This document shows, in pieces, positions 10,144-20,412 of a stretch of DNA of 64,000 nucleotides (position 1 is its first letter; the number at the start of each line of letters is the position of its first letter). The notes under the pieces are model-generated. The model was not told where the DNA came from. It was given only the letters and a program-made list of their open reading frames with translations, and searched no databases. The stretch comes from Angiostrongylus vasorum. Lineage: Eukaryota > Nematoda > Chromadorea > Rhabditida > Metastrongylidae. Where the stretch lies: positions 620,001-684,000 of the forward strand of contig JADANN010000372.1 in the NCBI GenBank assembly GCA_018806985.1, written 5' to 3'. A program made the position numbers and the translations under genes.

Positions 10144-10327
10144 TATTTTATATAGAATACTTTAATTACTCGATAGAAAAAAGCTGAAGTATTAATGAAG
10201 ATCAAAGTTTTAAATAGGTGGTGGGTTAGGATGCTACGATCGTCAAACGGCTATTCACCGTGATGTAACGAGTGGGACTGGCCCACACGTTGCCCACGTG
10301 GGGTCGCGAGCATGACACACCCCGGGG

Positions 10328-10783
10328 TCAAAACATCATTTTGAAATAGGGCGCCAGGTCACGTGTGATAGTAAGGCATTCGTCTTTCCGGTTCATCTTT
10401 GGATTTTTGAAATTTATCCAAAACGCTTCAAGAGTTTTGCGCGTTGATGTTTTCGACTCCTGCGCTAGGACCCGTACAGTGACTTCAAAATCATCGCCGC
10501 TGTGTTTTTGTGCCCTATGCGTACCAAGAGGAGTGTTTTGACGAATTTTAGCTTTCCCATCTAGATGTTCTTTTATGCGGACACAAAGTGGTCTACCCGT
10601 TCTCCCAATATATTCCTCACCACATGCGTTACATGAGATCAAGTATATTATACCTGAACTCATGCAATCCCCGTCTCTCCCGTTAGGACAGATCATACAG
10701 TTTTCTGAGCTGCACAAACGATCATAGAGACGGTTGCGAACTAACTGACGGCGTAGGGTATTGGGTGGGATGTCAATAATCAT
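10328..10783 (-). CDS. PLE-C GIY-YIG endonuclease domain
   Basis: A 151-residue open frame. Residues about 30-75 contain the cysteine cluster CMICPNGRDGDCMSSG and the nuclease motifs IIYLISCNACGEEYIGRTGR, then CVRIKEHL and the basic helix. A C-terminal tail with LEAFWINFKNPKMNRK follows. PLE endonucleases nick target DNA and are fused C-terminal to RT. The frame begins with a conserved segment (IDIPPNTLRRQLVRNRLYDR) linking RT and nuclease, so the reading start is not a true start codon. A near-identical inverted copy is at 12934-13323. Confidence 0.85.
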   Translation of the reverse strand: MIIDIPPNTLRRQLVRNRLYDRLCSSENCMICPNGRDGDCMSSGIIYLISCNACGEEYIGRTGRPLCVRIKEHLDGKAKIRQNTPLGTHRAQKHSGDDFEVTVRVLAQESKTSTRKTLEAFWINFKNPKMNRKDECLTITRDLAPYFKMMF

Positions 10784-11110
10784 TATATAATTTTCAAGAC
10801 CACTTTTTCTTAAGCATCTCTTAATGGCATGACTTATTTTATTTGGTATGAAGGGCAGCTTAAAAGGGATCTTACTTGCGTCCGAAACATTATTTTGGGG
10901 AACTGCGTTTTTGTATAACCCGAGTGGCTTCTACTTCGTAGCCATTAGAAATGGCAATTTTCTCGTGCCAGGTTTTGCGATTCCTTTCTTTTTTTCTTCT
11001 CTCCGTGCACGCATTTTCAGCCGTACGGTACATGTTTTTGATAAGTGCTTTTTTTCATGTGTGAAGGATGAGAGGAGAGGTAGTGAACTAGTGTGTTCTT
11101 ACTACTTGGC

Positions 11111-11497
11111 TTACGATACCATTTTGTTATATAGCCACTTTCTGAGAGCTTTATTTGGATGTTTAAGAATGGAAGCCAGTTTTCGGTTGGCTTTTTCTCG
11201 TGTAAAATTTATATACTCTGGCTGTCGGTTTAACAATTCAAAGCACTCATCCATCTGTTCTTGTGCGGAACAGACGATGAAACAGTCGTCTATGTATCGA
11301 CAATAGAGTATAGGTCGGCGATCGAGAACTGGAGCTTCCACCTTGGACATGGAAGCGATAGCAAGGCTTGGTGCTAGTCGCTGTCCCATGGCCAACCCTC
11401 TAATTTGTGCAAAATATTTTCCAGACCACCTGAAGACTGAACAACTAAGACACTGTTTTAAGAGAGTCATTAGTTGCACAATCGACAAGCCGTACAT
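11111..11497 (-). pseudogene. PLE-C reverse transcriptase, motifs B and C
   Basis: The 128-residue frame carries motif B (QIRGLAMGQRLAPSLA), motif C (YCRYIDDCF) and the start of the thumb (KLASILKHPNKALRKWLYNK). It overlaps the motif A frame by 27 bases in another frame, so a frameshift lies near 11480. RT copies element RNA into DNA. Confidence 0.88.
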
Positions 11498-11688
11498 TTT
11501 TTATTTTCTTTCTCGTGCTCTACCAGCAACTCGAGAATGGCTTGCATTGCGGAGTCATTCGACACGTTGGTATAAAGTGAAGTAACATCGAATGAGTCCA
11601 TTACATGCGTGCAGTTTGGTTGTGCGCACCGTAGGTGGTCTAGAAATATTTTGGTGTTAAGTAGATGGGTTGGAATAAATTTTAGCAA
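11470..11688 (-). pseudogene. PLE-C reverse transcriptase, motif A
   Basis: The 72-residue frame includes SFDVTSLYTNVSND, the motif A aspartate block of PLE reverse transcriptases. It is separated from the upstream fingers frame by a stop/shift near 11690-11720. Confidence 0.85.
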
Positions 11689-11722
11689 CTAGGTCAGGAT
11701 AAGGTCTAGGAACCACGTTATT

Positions 11723-12112
11723 CTATCCGTTGGCCCGCCAATACAACTGATGGTAGATCTCACTTTTAAGTGATGATGGGTTCGTTGATGTAATATCATC
11801 AGTTGAAGTGAGCTTATGTGTTCTAACAGGCAAGTAAAGGACAGGGCAAATTGGATGTTCGTTTTTAAGTCGAGAAATAACTGAAGGCTCTAAACCTGCG
11901 GCCTTTGCCGTGTTGACCCATTCTTGATTTAATTTCCGGTATTGATTTCTATATTCCTTTTCAGAGGATGCTCGATAGAGAGAAACATCATTGAAATGCT
12001 CCACTGTTATTCTAATATCCAGTTGACTAGGAATAACTACAAATTCTCCACCTTTATCACTAATAGAAAGTCTAACAGATTTTGAATTCAAGAGCTCTCT
12101 AACCTGGCGCAT
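11723..12112 (-). pseudogene. PLE-C reverse transcriptase, N-terminal fingers
   Basis: The 129-residue frame begins MRQVRELLNSKSVRLSISDK and continues GGEFVVIP; this SDKGGxFVV block is typical of the PLE RT start. PVRTHKL follows downstream. It lies between the N-terminal frame (12167-12778) and motif A. Confidence 0.82.
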
Positions 12113-12166
12113 ACCACATTTTTGTTGATGCGTGAGGTTGGAGCTTATTTTTCTTTTTGGTAGTGA

Positions 12167-12778
12167 TTAAGTATGCGGAAAATTTCGCCCCCAAAATAAA
12201 CGAAATGTAGGGTCAATATCGCAATTTGGTAGCTCTTGTTTAAAGAAAGTTCGGGCAAAAGGTATTGGAGGTAGTTGCCCCCTTGGTACTACTTTACCTA
12301 GCCTTTCTAGCCTAACCCTGTAACGTAGCTGATTTTGAAGTTCATGCAGACTACACGTGATCCTGCGCAGGATTGGTTTAGAAATGGGTTGACGAGGCGC
12401 GAAACTCGGACCCAATTCTAACAATGGACGCGCATTTTCGGGAAGCGTTATGCCTCCTAGCACAGTAACTCTGGATGTTCTTGGTGCGCAGTCTATTTCA
12501 GGGATTTTACTTGCAACTTGACCAGCGGTGGTCCTTTGATTTGACCTTTTTGAGCGGCTTGATAGATCTTCAAACTTTTTCCTTAACTTGCTCTTAATAT
12601 CACACCGAATCTTTTCGCATACCGATTTAGACCCAGCTACTATTCTCTCCCAAAGATTCCTCTCCAAATGCTGAGCACAATGGATTTCTTTGTACACACA
12701 TTTGTTTAACAGTGAAAACATTTCGTTTTGTGTGCACTGCAATGAAATGCGTAGCAGTTTTATTTCGATGCTCAGCAT
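12167..12778 (-). CDS. PLE-C N-terminal region
   Basis: A 203-residue frame, the longest uninterrupted piece of the element upstream of RT. It has a predicted charged, helical first half (KKFEDLSSRSKRSNQRT) and a Pro-rich middle. I see no known catalytic motif. In PLEs the region before RT is variable and of unknown function. A stop separates it from the RT frame at about 12112-12167. Confidence 0.65.
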   Translation of the reverse strand: MLSIEIKLLRISLQCTQNEMFSLLNKCVYKEIHCAQHLERNLWERIVAGSKSVCEKIRCDIKSKLRKKFEDLSSRSKRSNQRTTAGQVASKIPEIDCAPRTSRVTVLGGITLPENARPLLELGPSFAPRQPISKPILRRITCSLHELQNQLRYRVRLERLGKVVPRGQLPPIPFARTFFKQELPNCDIDPTFRLFWGRNFPHT

Positions 12779-12933
12779 TTGTTGAGAGCTTTTAAGCCAC
12801 CTTCATATCAAACGAAAGTTACGCTATTAAGAGATGCTTAAGAAAAAGTGGTCTTGAAAATTAAATAACGATTATTGACATCCCACCCAATACCCTACGC
12901 CGTCAGTTAGTTCGCAACCGTCTCTATGATCGT

Positions 12934-13323
12934 TTGTGCAGCTCAGAAAACTGTATGATATGTCCTAACGGGAGAGACGGGGATTGCATGAGTTCAGGTA
13001 TAATATACTTGATCTCATGTAACGCATGTGGTGAGGAATATATTGGGAGAACGGGTAGACCACTTTGTGTCCGCATAAAAGAACATCTAGATGGGAAAGC
13101 TAAAATTCGTCAAAACACTCCTCCAGGTACGCATAGGGCACAAAAGCACAACGGCGATGATTTTGAAGTGACTGTACGGATCCTAGCGCAGGGGTCGAAA
13201 ACATCAACGCGCAAAACTCTTGAAGCGTTTTGGATAAATTTCAAAAATCCAAAGATGAACCGGAAAGACGAATGCCTTACTATCACACGTGACCTGGCGC
13301 CCTATTTCAAAATGATGTTTTGA
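12934..13323 (+). pseudogene. Inverted second copy of the PLE-C GIY-YIG domain
   Basis: A 129-residue plus-strand frame almost identical to 10328-10783 (changes such as TPPGTH for TPLGTH and RILAQG for RVLAQE). It lacks the RT, being only the terminal-repeat copy. It is still open, which suggests a young element or short time since insertion. Confidence 0.85.
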
Positions 13324-13510
13324 CCCCGGGGTGTGTCATGCTCGCGACCCCACGTGGGCAACGCGTGGGCCAGTCCCACTCGTAACATCACGGTGAGTAG
13401 CCTTTCAGTTTGACCGTAGCATCCTAACCCACCATCTATTTCAAACTTTGATCTAAATACTTTAGCCTTTTCCACCGAGTAATTAAAGTATTTTAATATG
13501 AAATACGTTC

Positions 13511-13549
13511 ATGCTCTGAGGAAGGCGAAATCGCCGAAACGTCAGCCAT
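13511..13549 (+). ncRNA. Hammerhead ribozyme, PLE-C inverted arm
   Basis: CTGAGGA at 13516-13522, stem II GGC/GCC with a GAAAT-type loop, GAAA at 13536-13539, then CGTC with predicted cleavage after 13543. Stem I pairs GCT (13513-13515) with AGC (13544-13546). Stem III would be the self-complementary ACGT, too short for a monomer hairpin but able to form between two molecules. Confidence 0.72.
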
Positions 13550-13647
13550 CGACCAACAACACCAACAACAACGACAACGACAACGAAGACCTATACCAAC
13601 TTCCCATCAGCTAAAGGAAATCAGTTTATAAGATCATATAAATAAAT

Positions 13648-14039
13648 GACACTTGGTACTTGACAACTGAATGGTCCGTCCTCACTGGTTGTACGGGCTC
13701 TGGCATAATCTCCATTTTTCGGAGATTTGGTGGTTAAGCCATTGTGATTCCCCTGGAATCCAGAGGTCAGTCTGGCGAAAGTCTGCTCCAGGTCTTCACT
13801 ACCACAGGCAGTCGCATCCCTTATGGATCAGAAGGAGATTTTCCACCAAGCGACTTTGAAGCCAGGATGGTGGTGGATCCTGGTATTGGTTACTCTTAGC
13901 TAGGCTTCCTGATGGAAACGCCGGACTCCTACTTAGCTTGGGAGACCCTGCCAGGGAGACGAATCCCTCCGCTGTACATCACAGTCTCACACCCAGGAAC
14001 ACCTCCCAGCTACGATGAAGCGGTAAACTGTTGGGAGCC
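13648..14039 (-). mobile_element. SE1 element, interrupted by PLE-C
   Basis: The SE1 unit on the minus strand, from GCTCCCAACAGTTTACCGC to a tail ending at 13648. Its target duplication TTCTAACAATT lies at 14040-14050 and at 9932-9942, on the far side of PLE-C, showing that PLE-C landed in the SE1 tail. Confidence 0.85.
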
Positions 14040-14050
14040 TTCTAACAATT

Positions 14051-15439
14051 ATTAGACAATAAACCTAATCTTCACGAATATAATGCCGATCGTCCTCATC
14101 ATCGTTCATACTGTTTGCTAATAGAAACAACTATCAATGAGGATGCGGTTATCAACAAAAAAAGGATCTGATAAGTAACTTTCTATATGACTGAACTGAC
14201 ACGAGGTTTGTATAAAACTTTTATCCATTTAACGTTTCGCGCCTTCGCATCCTTCAGAGCCGCGTTGATCCGATTCCATGGCCCACAGCTGGTAGTTGTA
14301 AGATCGGCTCGAATCCAATGGAGGAAGTACTGCTTGAACGGGGAAATTTGGTCAGCTGTGCTGTTTTGTACAGAATGGGTGTTGATCGATTGGCGGCAGT
14401 CGATTTCATAAGAATTTACTAAAGTACGAAAAGTAAATCATCATCATAAGTGAAGATTAGGAGAGGTTGTCGAAAAGGCAGTACATGTGGTAGTGATAAC
14501 GAACGACTGATTTGCCATAAGAGATCACTTAAATGATCAATGTACATTCGCAGGTGAAGTGCTGTGGTTAGAGGTCCATTGCAATAAATATATAGTAGTT
14601 GGTTCGACACTACGTCCAAGTCTCCTGCCTACGAAATCGGTTACGTTTGCCTGGTACCATAGAAGACACGGCCTTAGTAAATTGGAGAGCGCTCATTAGT
14701 CATTCGACATTTGCCAATATGGAATAAATCACTTTCAAGGCGCTACGAAATGGAATGGAATGGATGACCGATGTTTAAGAGAAAGACCAACTCTGAAGCA
14801 TCGAAGTGCAATATACTTTGTTCTATACCTGTAACTGATTGACGTCTAGCAATTGTACTGTGCATTTTATAATTGTACACGGTAGCGCCGTGCTTCAACT
14901 ATTTCGACACTGACGCCCCAACTAAGAAGCCTAAAGCCTCCTCCACCTGGTCATATTCTGTTTTCCGTCGATTCAAACTTCACATGTAGCGTTTTACCAC
15001 AGATTTAGTTTCTTCTTTTCTTAACTCAAGAAGTGATCCACCAATGTGGGTGGACCTTTATTAGCGTAGAAAACTCTTACTGGCGTCGTGCACACGCTCT
15101 CAGCGTACTCGTTGGCGTAACGATATCGAGGACGAAGAGATGGACTGGTGGTGGCTGACTGATTTGAGTGGACGACTGATGCATGTCGAATCTGACTTCC
15201 TTCTATATGCATTGAGAAATCGGGAGCCCATTTTCAGACTACTTTTCTCTGAATTGAATAAGATCGCCTACTACAAACCGCTTACATCTGCTTTGTAGTC
15301 CATCCATGGCTCGTAGAATTCGGCACCTCGTTTTGGTTTCTGCAACACATTCATTAAGAACAATGAAAATTTAAAGAAAAAAAGAAACACAAGAAATCAA
15401 ACAACAAACTGGTTCCTCTAACTATATCGTGGCTTCCAA
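14051..15439. other. No recognisable gene; one decayed hammerhead-like block
   Basis: At 14221-14266 the minus strand reads GGCTCTGAAGG, a GCGAAGGCGC stem region and GAAACGTT. The CTGANGA core has an insertion or change and stem I does not pair, so this is a relic PLE end. Nothing else is supported in the remaining 1.3 kb. Confidence 0.45.
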
Positions 15440-15929
15440 CCTCATTCATAGAGAGATCTCTTGCCGCTTAGTTGCGAGACAACGTGGCCACTTCCCAGGT
15501 GGAGGACAGCGGGTAAATAGCGGACCATAAGCGACCTTCGTTTCCGTGAGACCCAGGTGGATCCAGGGGATGGACTCACTTTTTCTACTGCACCGAGTTG
15601 GCACGTACCTTCTGTGTTAACGAGGAAGTATTCATGCATCTGTGCACGGCTATGTACCCGTTCATGCGCACTGTGTTCTACAAGGAAATTCAGCAAAAAG
15701 CTTGTAATCAAGGATGAGGGATATATGTAGCAGGCGGTTAGGAATTGCCTTCAACAAATGCCAACATGTCTTCTGGAGGAGACAGGCAAGTTTTCCGTGA
15801 GTCTACTCAGCCTCCATGTTCAGAGCTCAGGAACCTATACGTGGATATCAAAAAGCTAAACACTGCAAACTAACCGGCCTCATTCCCCTGAACCCGAAAC
15901 AGCCCCTGATACGGCAGTATTTGGTGGAA
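15440..15929 (+). other. Possible RTE-2 5' leader
   Basis: This block sits directly upstream of the recognisable RTE-2 endonuclease frame and is GC-rich like RTE leaders, but it does not match the SE1/RTE-1 leader. Assignment is by position only. Confidence 0.3.
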
Positions 15930-16153
15930 CAAGTACGGAAGGACTGCTAAAAATCTAAGCACCCACGCTAGGTTGTCTAAATGTCGAAGGACTAAGGTGA
16001 CAATCTGTAGCCACAATGCATGCACACTTGCATCAGAGTCCTCCATAGAAGACTTGGTAATGCAGGCAAGAAGGATAAGGTACCACGTCATCGTACTGTC
16101 TGAGATCAGAAGACGCCACCCCCCTCAATGTTGACTACGACACCGGAAAAGAA

Positions 16154-16448
16154 GTGTTTCTCGAAACATGCGACAGTATAGGTGTAGGCGGCGTGGGAGT
16201 TCTTGCCCACTCGAGTTCGCCTATGAACATCAGTTCATTCGAACAACTAACAAGCCGAATCGGACGTTTGCGATTGAAGAGATGTGGATCAATGCCAGAC
16301 TTGACAATATTTATCATTTATGCACCGACATCGAGCTATGATTTTTCAGACGAATTCGAAGGGTTTCTATATGGACTTAGAGATTTTTCTCGAAGAAGAG
16401 CATGCATTCTTCAACACCACATTTGGAGATTTTAACGCTAATATTGGA
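16154..16448 (+). pseudogene. RTE-2 endonuclease, N-terminal part before PLE-D
   Basis: The frame contains CDSIGVGGVGVLAHSS, SFEQLTSRIGRLRLKRCGS and IFIIYAPTSSYD, which are conserved blocks of RTE endonucleases. In an adjacent frame the metal motif reads GDFNANIG, interrupted exactly by the PLE-D target duplication. The joined EN would be about 230 residues. Confidence 0.8.
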
Positions 16449-17104
16449 ATTCCCACGACCGCCTTTCTATTAACCTCGGTATTGATCAAATAGTTCTCGA
16501 TATTCTTGTTGAGCAAACGCGAGGTGTTACTCTATTCTTTACTCCGTTAAAGCTGGACGTTTCGGCGGATTTCGCCTTCTTCAGAGCCTGGAAGCGTATA
16601 TTGATAAGCAATTTACTAAGTCAAACGCTCCGATAACACACACACAGAAAGATGAAAATCTAAATCGCAACCACACGATCGACAGCTCCTCAAAAAAAAC
16701 TCGCCGTTTATTACGTGCTTTCCACTTAGGAAGAACAGCTGATCAGAGTCGCATATGGTCGATGAATGAACCACCCCACACCAGAAGTCGATGCGAAGGT
16801 ACGGGGGCCAGATCACGTGTGATCTCCGGGGCATTCCTCCGTGCTGTTCATTCTAAGGTTCCTGGTATTTGTCCAGAAAGCCTCTAGAAGTTTGCGCGTT
16901 GGTGTTTTGGCATTCTGTGCGAGGATATTGACTTTAATATCAAAATTCTCTCCGCTATGTTTTTTGTATCCTATGCGTCCCTAGTGGAGTACCTCGCATT
17001 GCTTTTCGTTTGCCATCTAGGTGTTATTCGTTCGCCGAAACTCCAGCTTTAACGGAATAAAGAATAAAGTGACACCTCGTGTTTGCTCAACAAGAATATC
17101 GAGA
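16449..17104 (-). mobile_element. PLE-D, 656-bp Penelope insertion with 12-bp target duplication
   Basis: Flanked by GCTAATATTGGA at 16437-16448 and 17105-17116. Minus-strand layout: 3' end with hammerhead core, then the C-terminal half of the GIY-YIG region (about 16800-17030; matches PLE-A 1670-1880 at nucleotide level), then an inverted copy of the terminal 75 bases (17033-17104 against 16493-16565). It lacks RT, so it was moved by another PLE's enzymes or truncated on insertion. Confidence 0.88.
16551..16592 (-). ncRNA. Hammerhead ribozyme core, PLE-D
   Basis: Minus strand: GGCT, CTGAAGA, stem II GGCGAAATCCGCC (one bulge), GAAA, CGTC, then CAGC. The conserved core is intact. An extra C between the cleavage position and AGC would bulge stem I. 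Confidence 0.6.
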
Positions 17105-17815
17105 GCTAATATTGGACCCAAAAGAACGTCTGAAAAACATCATATTGGGACCCACAGATTAGAATGGAAGGAGCAATGTGAGAGACTGTCCGATTATCAT
17201 GAAGGCCAAAACCATAAATGGTAATTCGCGATTCCAGAAACGCCACACTAACGCTGGACGTGGGAGTCTCCCATGCCATGACGAAATAGACCACATCATA
17301 GTAAATCGAAGGTTTTGCCTAACCGATGTCGCCGTTGTCCCAAAATTCTACCCAGGATCAGACCAACGCCTCTTTCGTGCAAGATTTCAGTTCAAACGGA
17401 AAGGAGAAAAAAAGCCGTTAAATTAAAAAAAATGGAGTCCAAAACCACCATAAACTGGGATTTATTCAGATCATTAGTCGGCTACTGGGAAGAAGCTGTT
17501 CTCGATAACATCGACGAGGAGTACGGTCGCCTCATTCAACATCTTCACGTTAGAGTTGTGGAAGTTGAGAGTTCGAAAACCACCAAGAGATGTCTGTCTG
17601 CAAAAATGTTCGAGCTGATACGCCAGCCTGGAATCGCACAAGCTACAAGCAGCCACTATGTTACATCTGAACTTGCAAAACAGTGCGGACAGGGGATAAA
17701 AGAAAATCTTAAAGAGAGAGGAGGAGCAGTTATGGTCGAAGATGTACAGGCTGGGAAAAGCATTCGCAAAATTCCCACCGATGCTTCGCTAATTACAAGA
17801 CCAAAATGACTGCAA
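17105..17815 (+). pseudogene. RTE-2 endonuclease C-terminus and linker
   Basis: Frame 17021-17224 gives IGPKRTSEKHHIGTHRLEWK, frame 17178-17426 gives CHDEIDHIIVNRRFCLTD with the catalytic-histidine region, and frame 17315-17809 continues with INWDLFRSLVGYWEEAVLDN, a linker block typical of hookworm RTE proteins. Two frameshifts separate the pieces. Confidence 0.82.
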
Positions 17816-18091
17816 TCCGACGCCCACACGAAACCGTTACAGCTTTGAGAAAGGCGATGAGAAAATCACTCACGATTACTACTCGGACCGCGTTAATGGC
17901 CACATCCTCCTACCCTCATGTGAAATAAAGGAGGGTGTATATGTTGTTCCACCGGTTCTTCCTTCCGAAATCCGACATGCCAGTTCATGGGTGTAGAATC
18001 GAACAACAGCAGGTCCGGACGTTATAAGATCTACGCACTTGAGGAGTTTTCCACCAGTCCTCATCAGCAAACCGACTCGGCTCTTTGGAGG

Positions 18092-18312
18092 TAAAAAATA
18101 TAAACGATAAAGCTCTCGGCATTGATCAATCCCCTGAGGAATGCGCCATGCATTTGACTTCATTAAGCATCGTTTGGAGGTGATTAAATCCATACTTAGC
18201 CTTTACAATGACTCCTAGTGGCCGACCGTTCTATCGAACCAGTGCTGCTATCCTCTCAGACAAGCCTGGTACCAATTTGCCGACCCCGGATGGATGGGAA
18301 GCTTGGTGGTGT
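18092..18312 (-). mobile_element. SINE inserted in RTE-2 (head truncated)
   Basis: The SINE body and tail (GATAAAGCTCTCGGCATTGATC) are present on the minus strand. The tRNA-like head is missing: the copy stops at about 18312, and RTE-2 RT sequence (VSKENDNTG in frame) resumes. Confidence 0.75.
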
Positions 18313-20095
18313 TTCAAAGGAGAATGACAACACTGGACGAAGGACAACGATGTTTTTAAGCATGATTTCGAAAAGGAATCACTATGGTGAACCACATCCA
18401 CACGATAGCAAGACTCATTGAAGTATCATGAGAATTCAACAGACCGCCCTGTCTCACGTTCATCGATTTAAGGGGGGCTTCTGAATCAGTTAAGAGAGAA
18501 GCGGTCATTGGGGCCCTAGACGGCCAGGGCGTCCCTATTTAATATGTAAACACTCTTCGCGAGCAGTGCAAAAATTTCAAAACAAAAATATCACCATTCT
18601 ACAACGATATTAACATCGACGTCAAAGGAGGGGGTTACGTAAGGCGATACTATCTTGCGAAAACTATTATTTACCAACACTCTCGAGAATATCATGCGAA
18701 CACTAGAATGGGAGCGCATGGAATGAAAAATCGATGGTCCGGAATTACACGGTCATCGTTTTGCTGATGATATGGTCTTGCCGATTTTGATAAAGCTTAT
18801 GGAAAGATTGGCGTTCGACTAAATTTCACAAAAACGATGTTCATGAGGAACGGATTGGTTTCACATGCCCCATTCACGCTAAACGGAACAAAGATCTCCG
18901 AATGCTCCAGCTACGTCTATTTAGGTCGGAAAATCAACGTGATGAACGACTTAGCTCCAGAGTTGTACAGGAGTAAGCGAGTGCATTGAGGAGCTTTCAC
19001 GAACATCGTGAATGTAGTGTAGAGAGCAAGGAACGCCTGGCTCGATGCTCATTTTTTCGATCCCTCGACACTTCCTTCCTTAACGTAGGCGTGAAGAACC
19101 TGGTCAGTGAGGAAGTAGAATGAAACATCACTCAATGCTATTGTACGCGCAGTCGAAAGGATGATGCTGGGAGTATCCCCTATCACGAAAGTGAAAGAGG
19201 GAAACCGATGGTCGTAGCTGCGCCAAAACGTCATACGTCGCAACTACCACTGATGAAGAAAAGCCGTTAGAGATTGGATTCCTCGCGATCAAACGCACTG
19301 CAAAAGGACTACGGAACCGATGGTTAGAGTTCTTCATGAGAAGCCTCGAAGAATTATATGATGCCCAATCAATCCCTACAGCGAGCAGAACCCACTGAGT
19401 TACTCTTGGTGACAGCAGGGAGACATGGAAGATTTACTGGCGTCTGCCCAAGTCACGCGACGATCAAAGCGGCAATCCTGAAAATAGTCGAGTTACTCAT
19501 TCCCGTGTCTGCAAAGTCCTCGTATGTTCCAATTCCGCACCATGGCTACCCATGTTGTCGCAATAGCCGAAGAAACACGAAATTATTCCGTTCATTTTCG
19601 CTGTTTTCGCTAAGGATTTTTTCCGTTACATTCAAAGGTTCGTCTGAACAATGGTACGAAACACTAGGATTGAAAGATTTCTGTTCATAAGGCGGTAAAG
19701 CTCTCCAATTCGAAGGGCTCGGTAACCGGCAGAGATAAAGACTTAGGAATTCTCTAGCATGGATATCCAGGGATTCTAAGAACATCAAGATTAACACAGC
19801 CCAACGAAAGTGGAATACGACACACGTTCAGGGATAGCCATATTTATAGATGAATCTGGGGACTTCGATAAAGGACAACTGTAAGACAACGAAACGAATG
19901 GGAGAAGGATTACTTATGATATGTGAAAACGAATCATCCATGTATTTAACTATGCTTTCAAGAGATTAATAATTAGAGGTGGCATGTCTGAGTTCCCTGT
20001 AGTGTAAGTGGCAGAAGGATAGGAAGACCATGAACTGCTTCAAGGCCAGCAAATGGTCCAGGTCTAATCAACTCATTGCCGATAAATAAGCTTGA
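18313..20095 (+). pseudogene. RTE-2 reverse transcriptase and C-terminal region, broken
   Basis: Readable blocks in shifting frames include HPHDSKTH (near 18400), FIDLRGASESVKREAVIGAL-like sequence (18460-18515), LHGHRFADDMVL with the FADD catalytic motif (about 18740-18780), then TKTMFMRNGLVSHAPFTLNG (18826-18885). The end, WQKDRK..NCFKASKW, lies near 20010-20060. At least six stops or shifts occur. Confidence 0.8.
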
Positions 20096-20139
20096 GATTC
20101 CTTATACAAGGGAGTTTAATTGAGGATAACGGACAAGTC

Positions 20140-20412
20140 ATCCAGCGTTGACTAAGCCTTCAAGGTGTCATGCATTCAACTTTAATGCCCCATCGCAAAG
20201 TTGAATGAATGCATAGTTGGACTTAAAAATGAATTGCGACCGCCTACCGTTTAGTAAACTCAGGGTTTTGATCCATCTAGAGAAGTCTGATATCAGTATG
20301 CCGACAGTGGACGGATGAAGGACTTGGTTTGCCAGGAGTGTCTGCGCAAACCAACAGCAGTATGCGCATTGCAGGGTGGCTCTAGCTACTGCGCTACGCT
20401 CGTCCTTTAAAC
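20140..20412 (-). mobile_element. tRNA-derived SINE, degraded
   Basis: The tRNA-like end reads GCTACTGCGCTACGCTCGTCC on the plus strand near 20390, the complement of a decayed A box region. The body is about 70 percent like the better copies by eye. Confidence 0.65.

Larger units (their letters stand above)
9990..10829 (-). repeat. PLE-C terminal repeat, 3' arm
   Basis: Holds the hammerhead core, a GTT-rich stretch (10060-10095) and the whole GIY-YIG frame. It is repeated in inverted orientation at 12823-13645. Arms are close to identical by eye; for example CCCCGGGGTCAAAACATC at 10320 mirrors GATGTTTTGACCCCGGGG at 13312. Confidence 0.9.
12823..13645 (+). repeat. PLE-C terminal repeat, inverted 5' arm
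   Basis: Reverse complement of 9990-10829. It begins within the link between RT and nuclease and ends beyond the hammerhead core. Small length differences occur in the GTT/AAC-rich stretch and around 13450-13500. Confidence 0.9.
9957..13647 (-). mobile_element. Penelope-like element PLE-C, near complete, inverted terminal copy
   Basis: About 3.7 kb, read on the minus strand. Order from its 5' side: an inverted copy of its own 3' end (12823-13645), an N-terminal region, RT motifs A, B and C, a GIY-YIG endonuclease, then a 3' end with hammerhead core. It lies inside an SE1 element; flanks GACACTTGACAACT (9943-9956) and GACACTTGGTACTTGACAACT (13648-13668) are its probable target duplication. 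Terminal repeats in either orientation are a known PLE trait. Frameshifts and stops make it non-autonomous now. Confidence 0.9.
15930..20095 (+). mobile_element. RTE-2 LINE, full span with nested insertions
   Basis: A second RTE-clade LINE on the plus strand. Pieces in order: endonuclease N-terminus (about 15960-16440; VTICSHNACTLASESSIED, VGGVGVLAHSS), endonuclease C-terminus (17105-17400; DEIDHIIVNRRF), linker (17405-17815), RT (about 18330-18990; HRFADDMVL at about 18750) and C-terminal region to about 20090. A mini-PLE (16449-17104) and a SINE (18092-18312) are inserted in it. Many stops and shifts make it inactive. Confidence 0.85.

Noticed and set aside
9990..13645. PLE-C arms as long terminal repeats of an LTR retrotransposon or a fold-back DNA transposon
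   Set aside because: The arms are inverted, contain a GIY-YIG domain, and the RT between them has the PLE motif set (SDKGG, LYTNV, YIDD), not an integrase or protease.
14221..14266. Hammerhead ribozyme
   Set aside because: Core spacing is altered and stem I does not pair; kept only as a relic of a PLE end.
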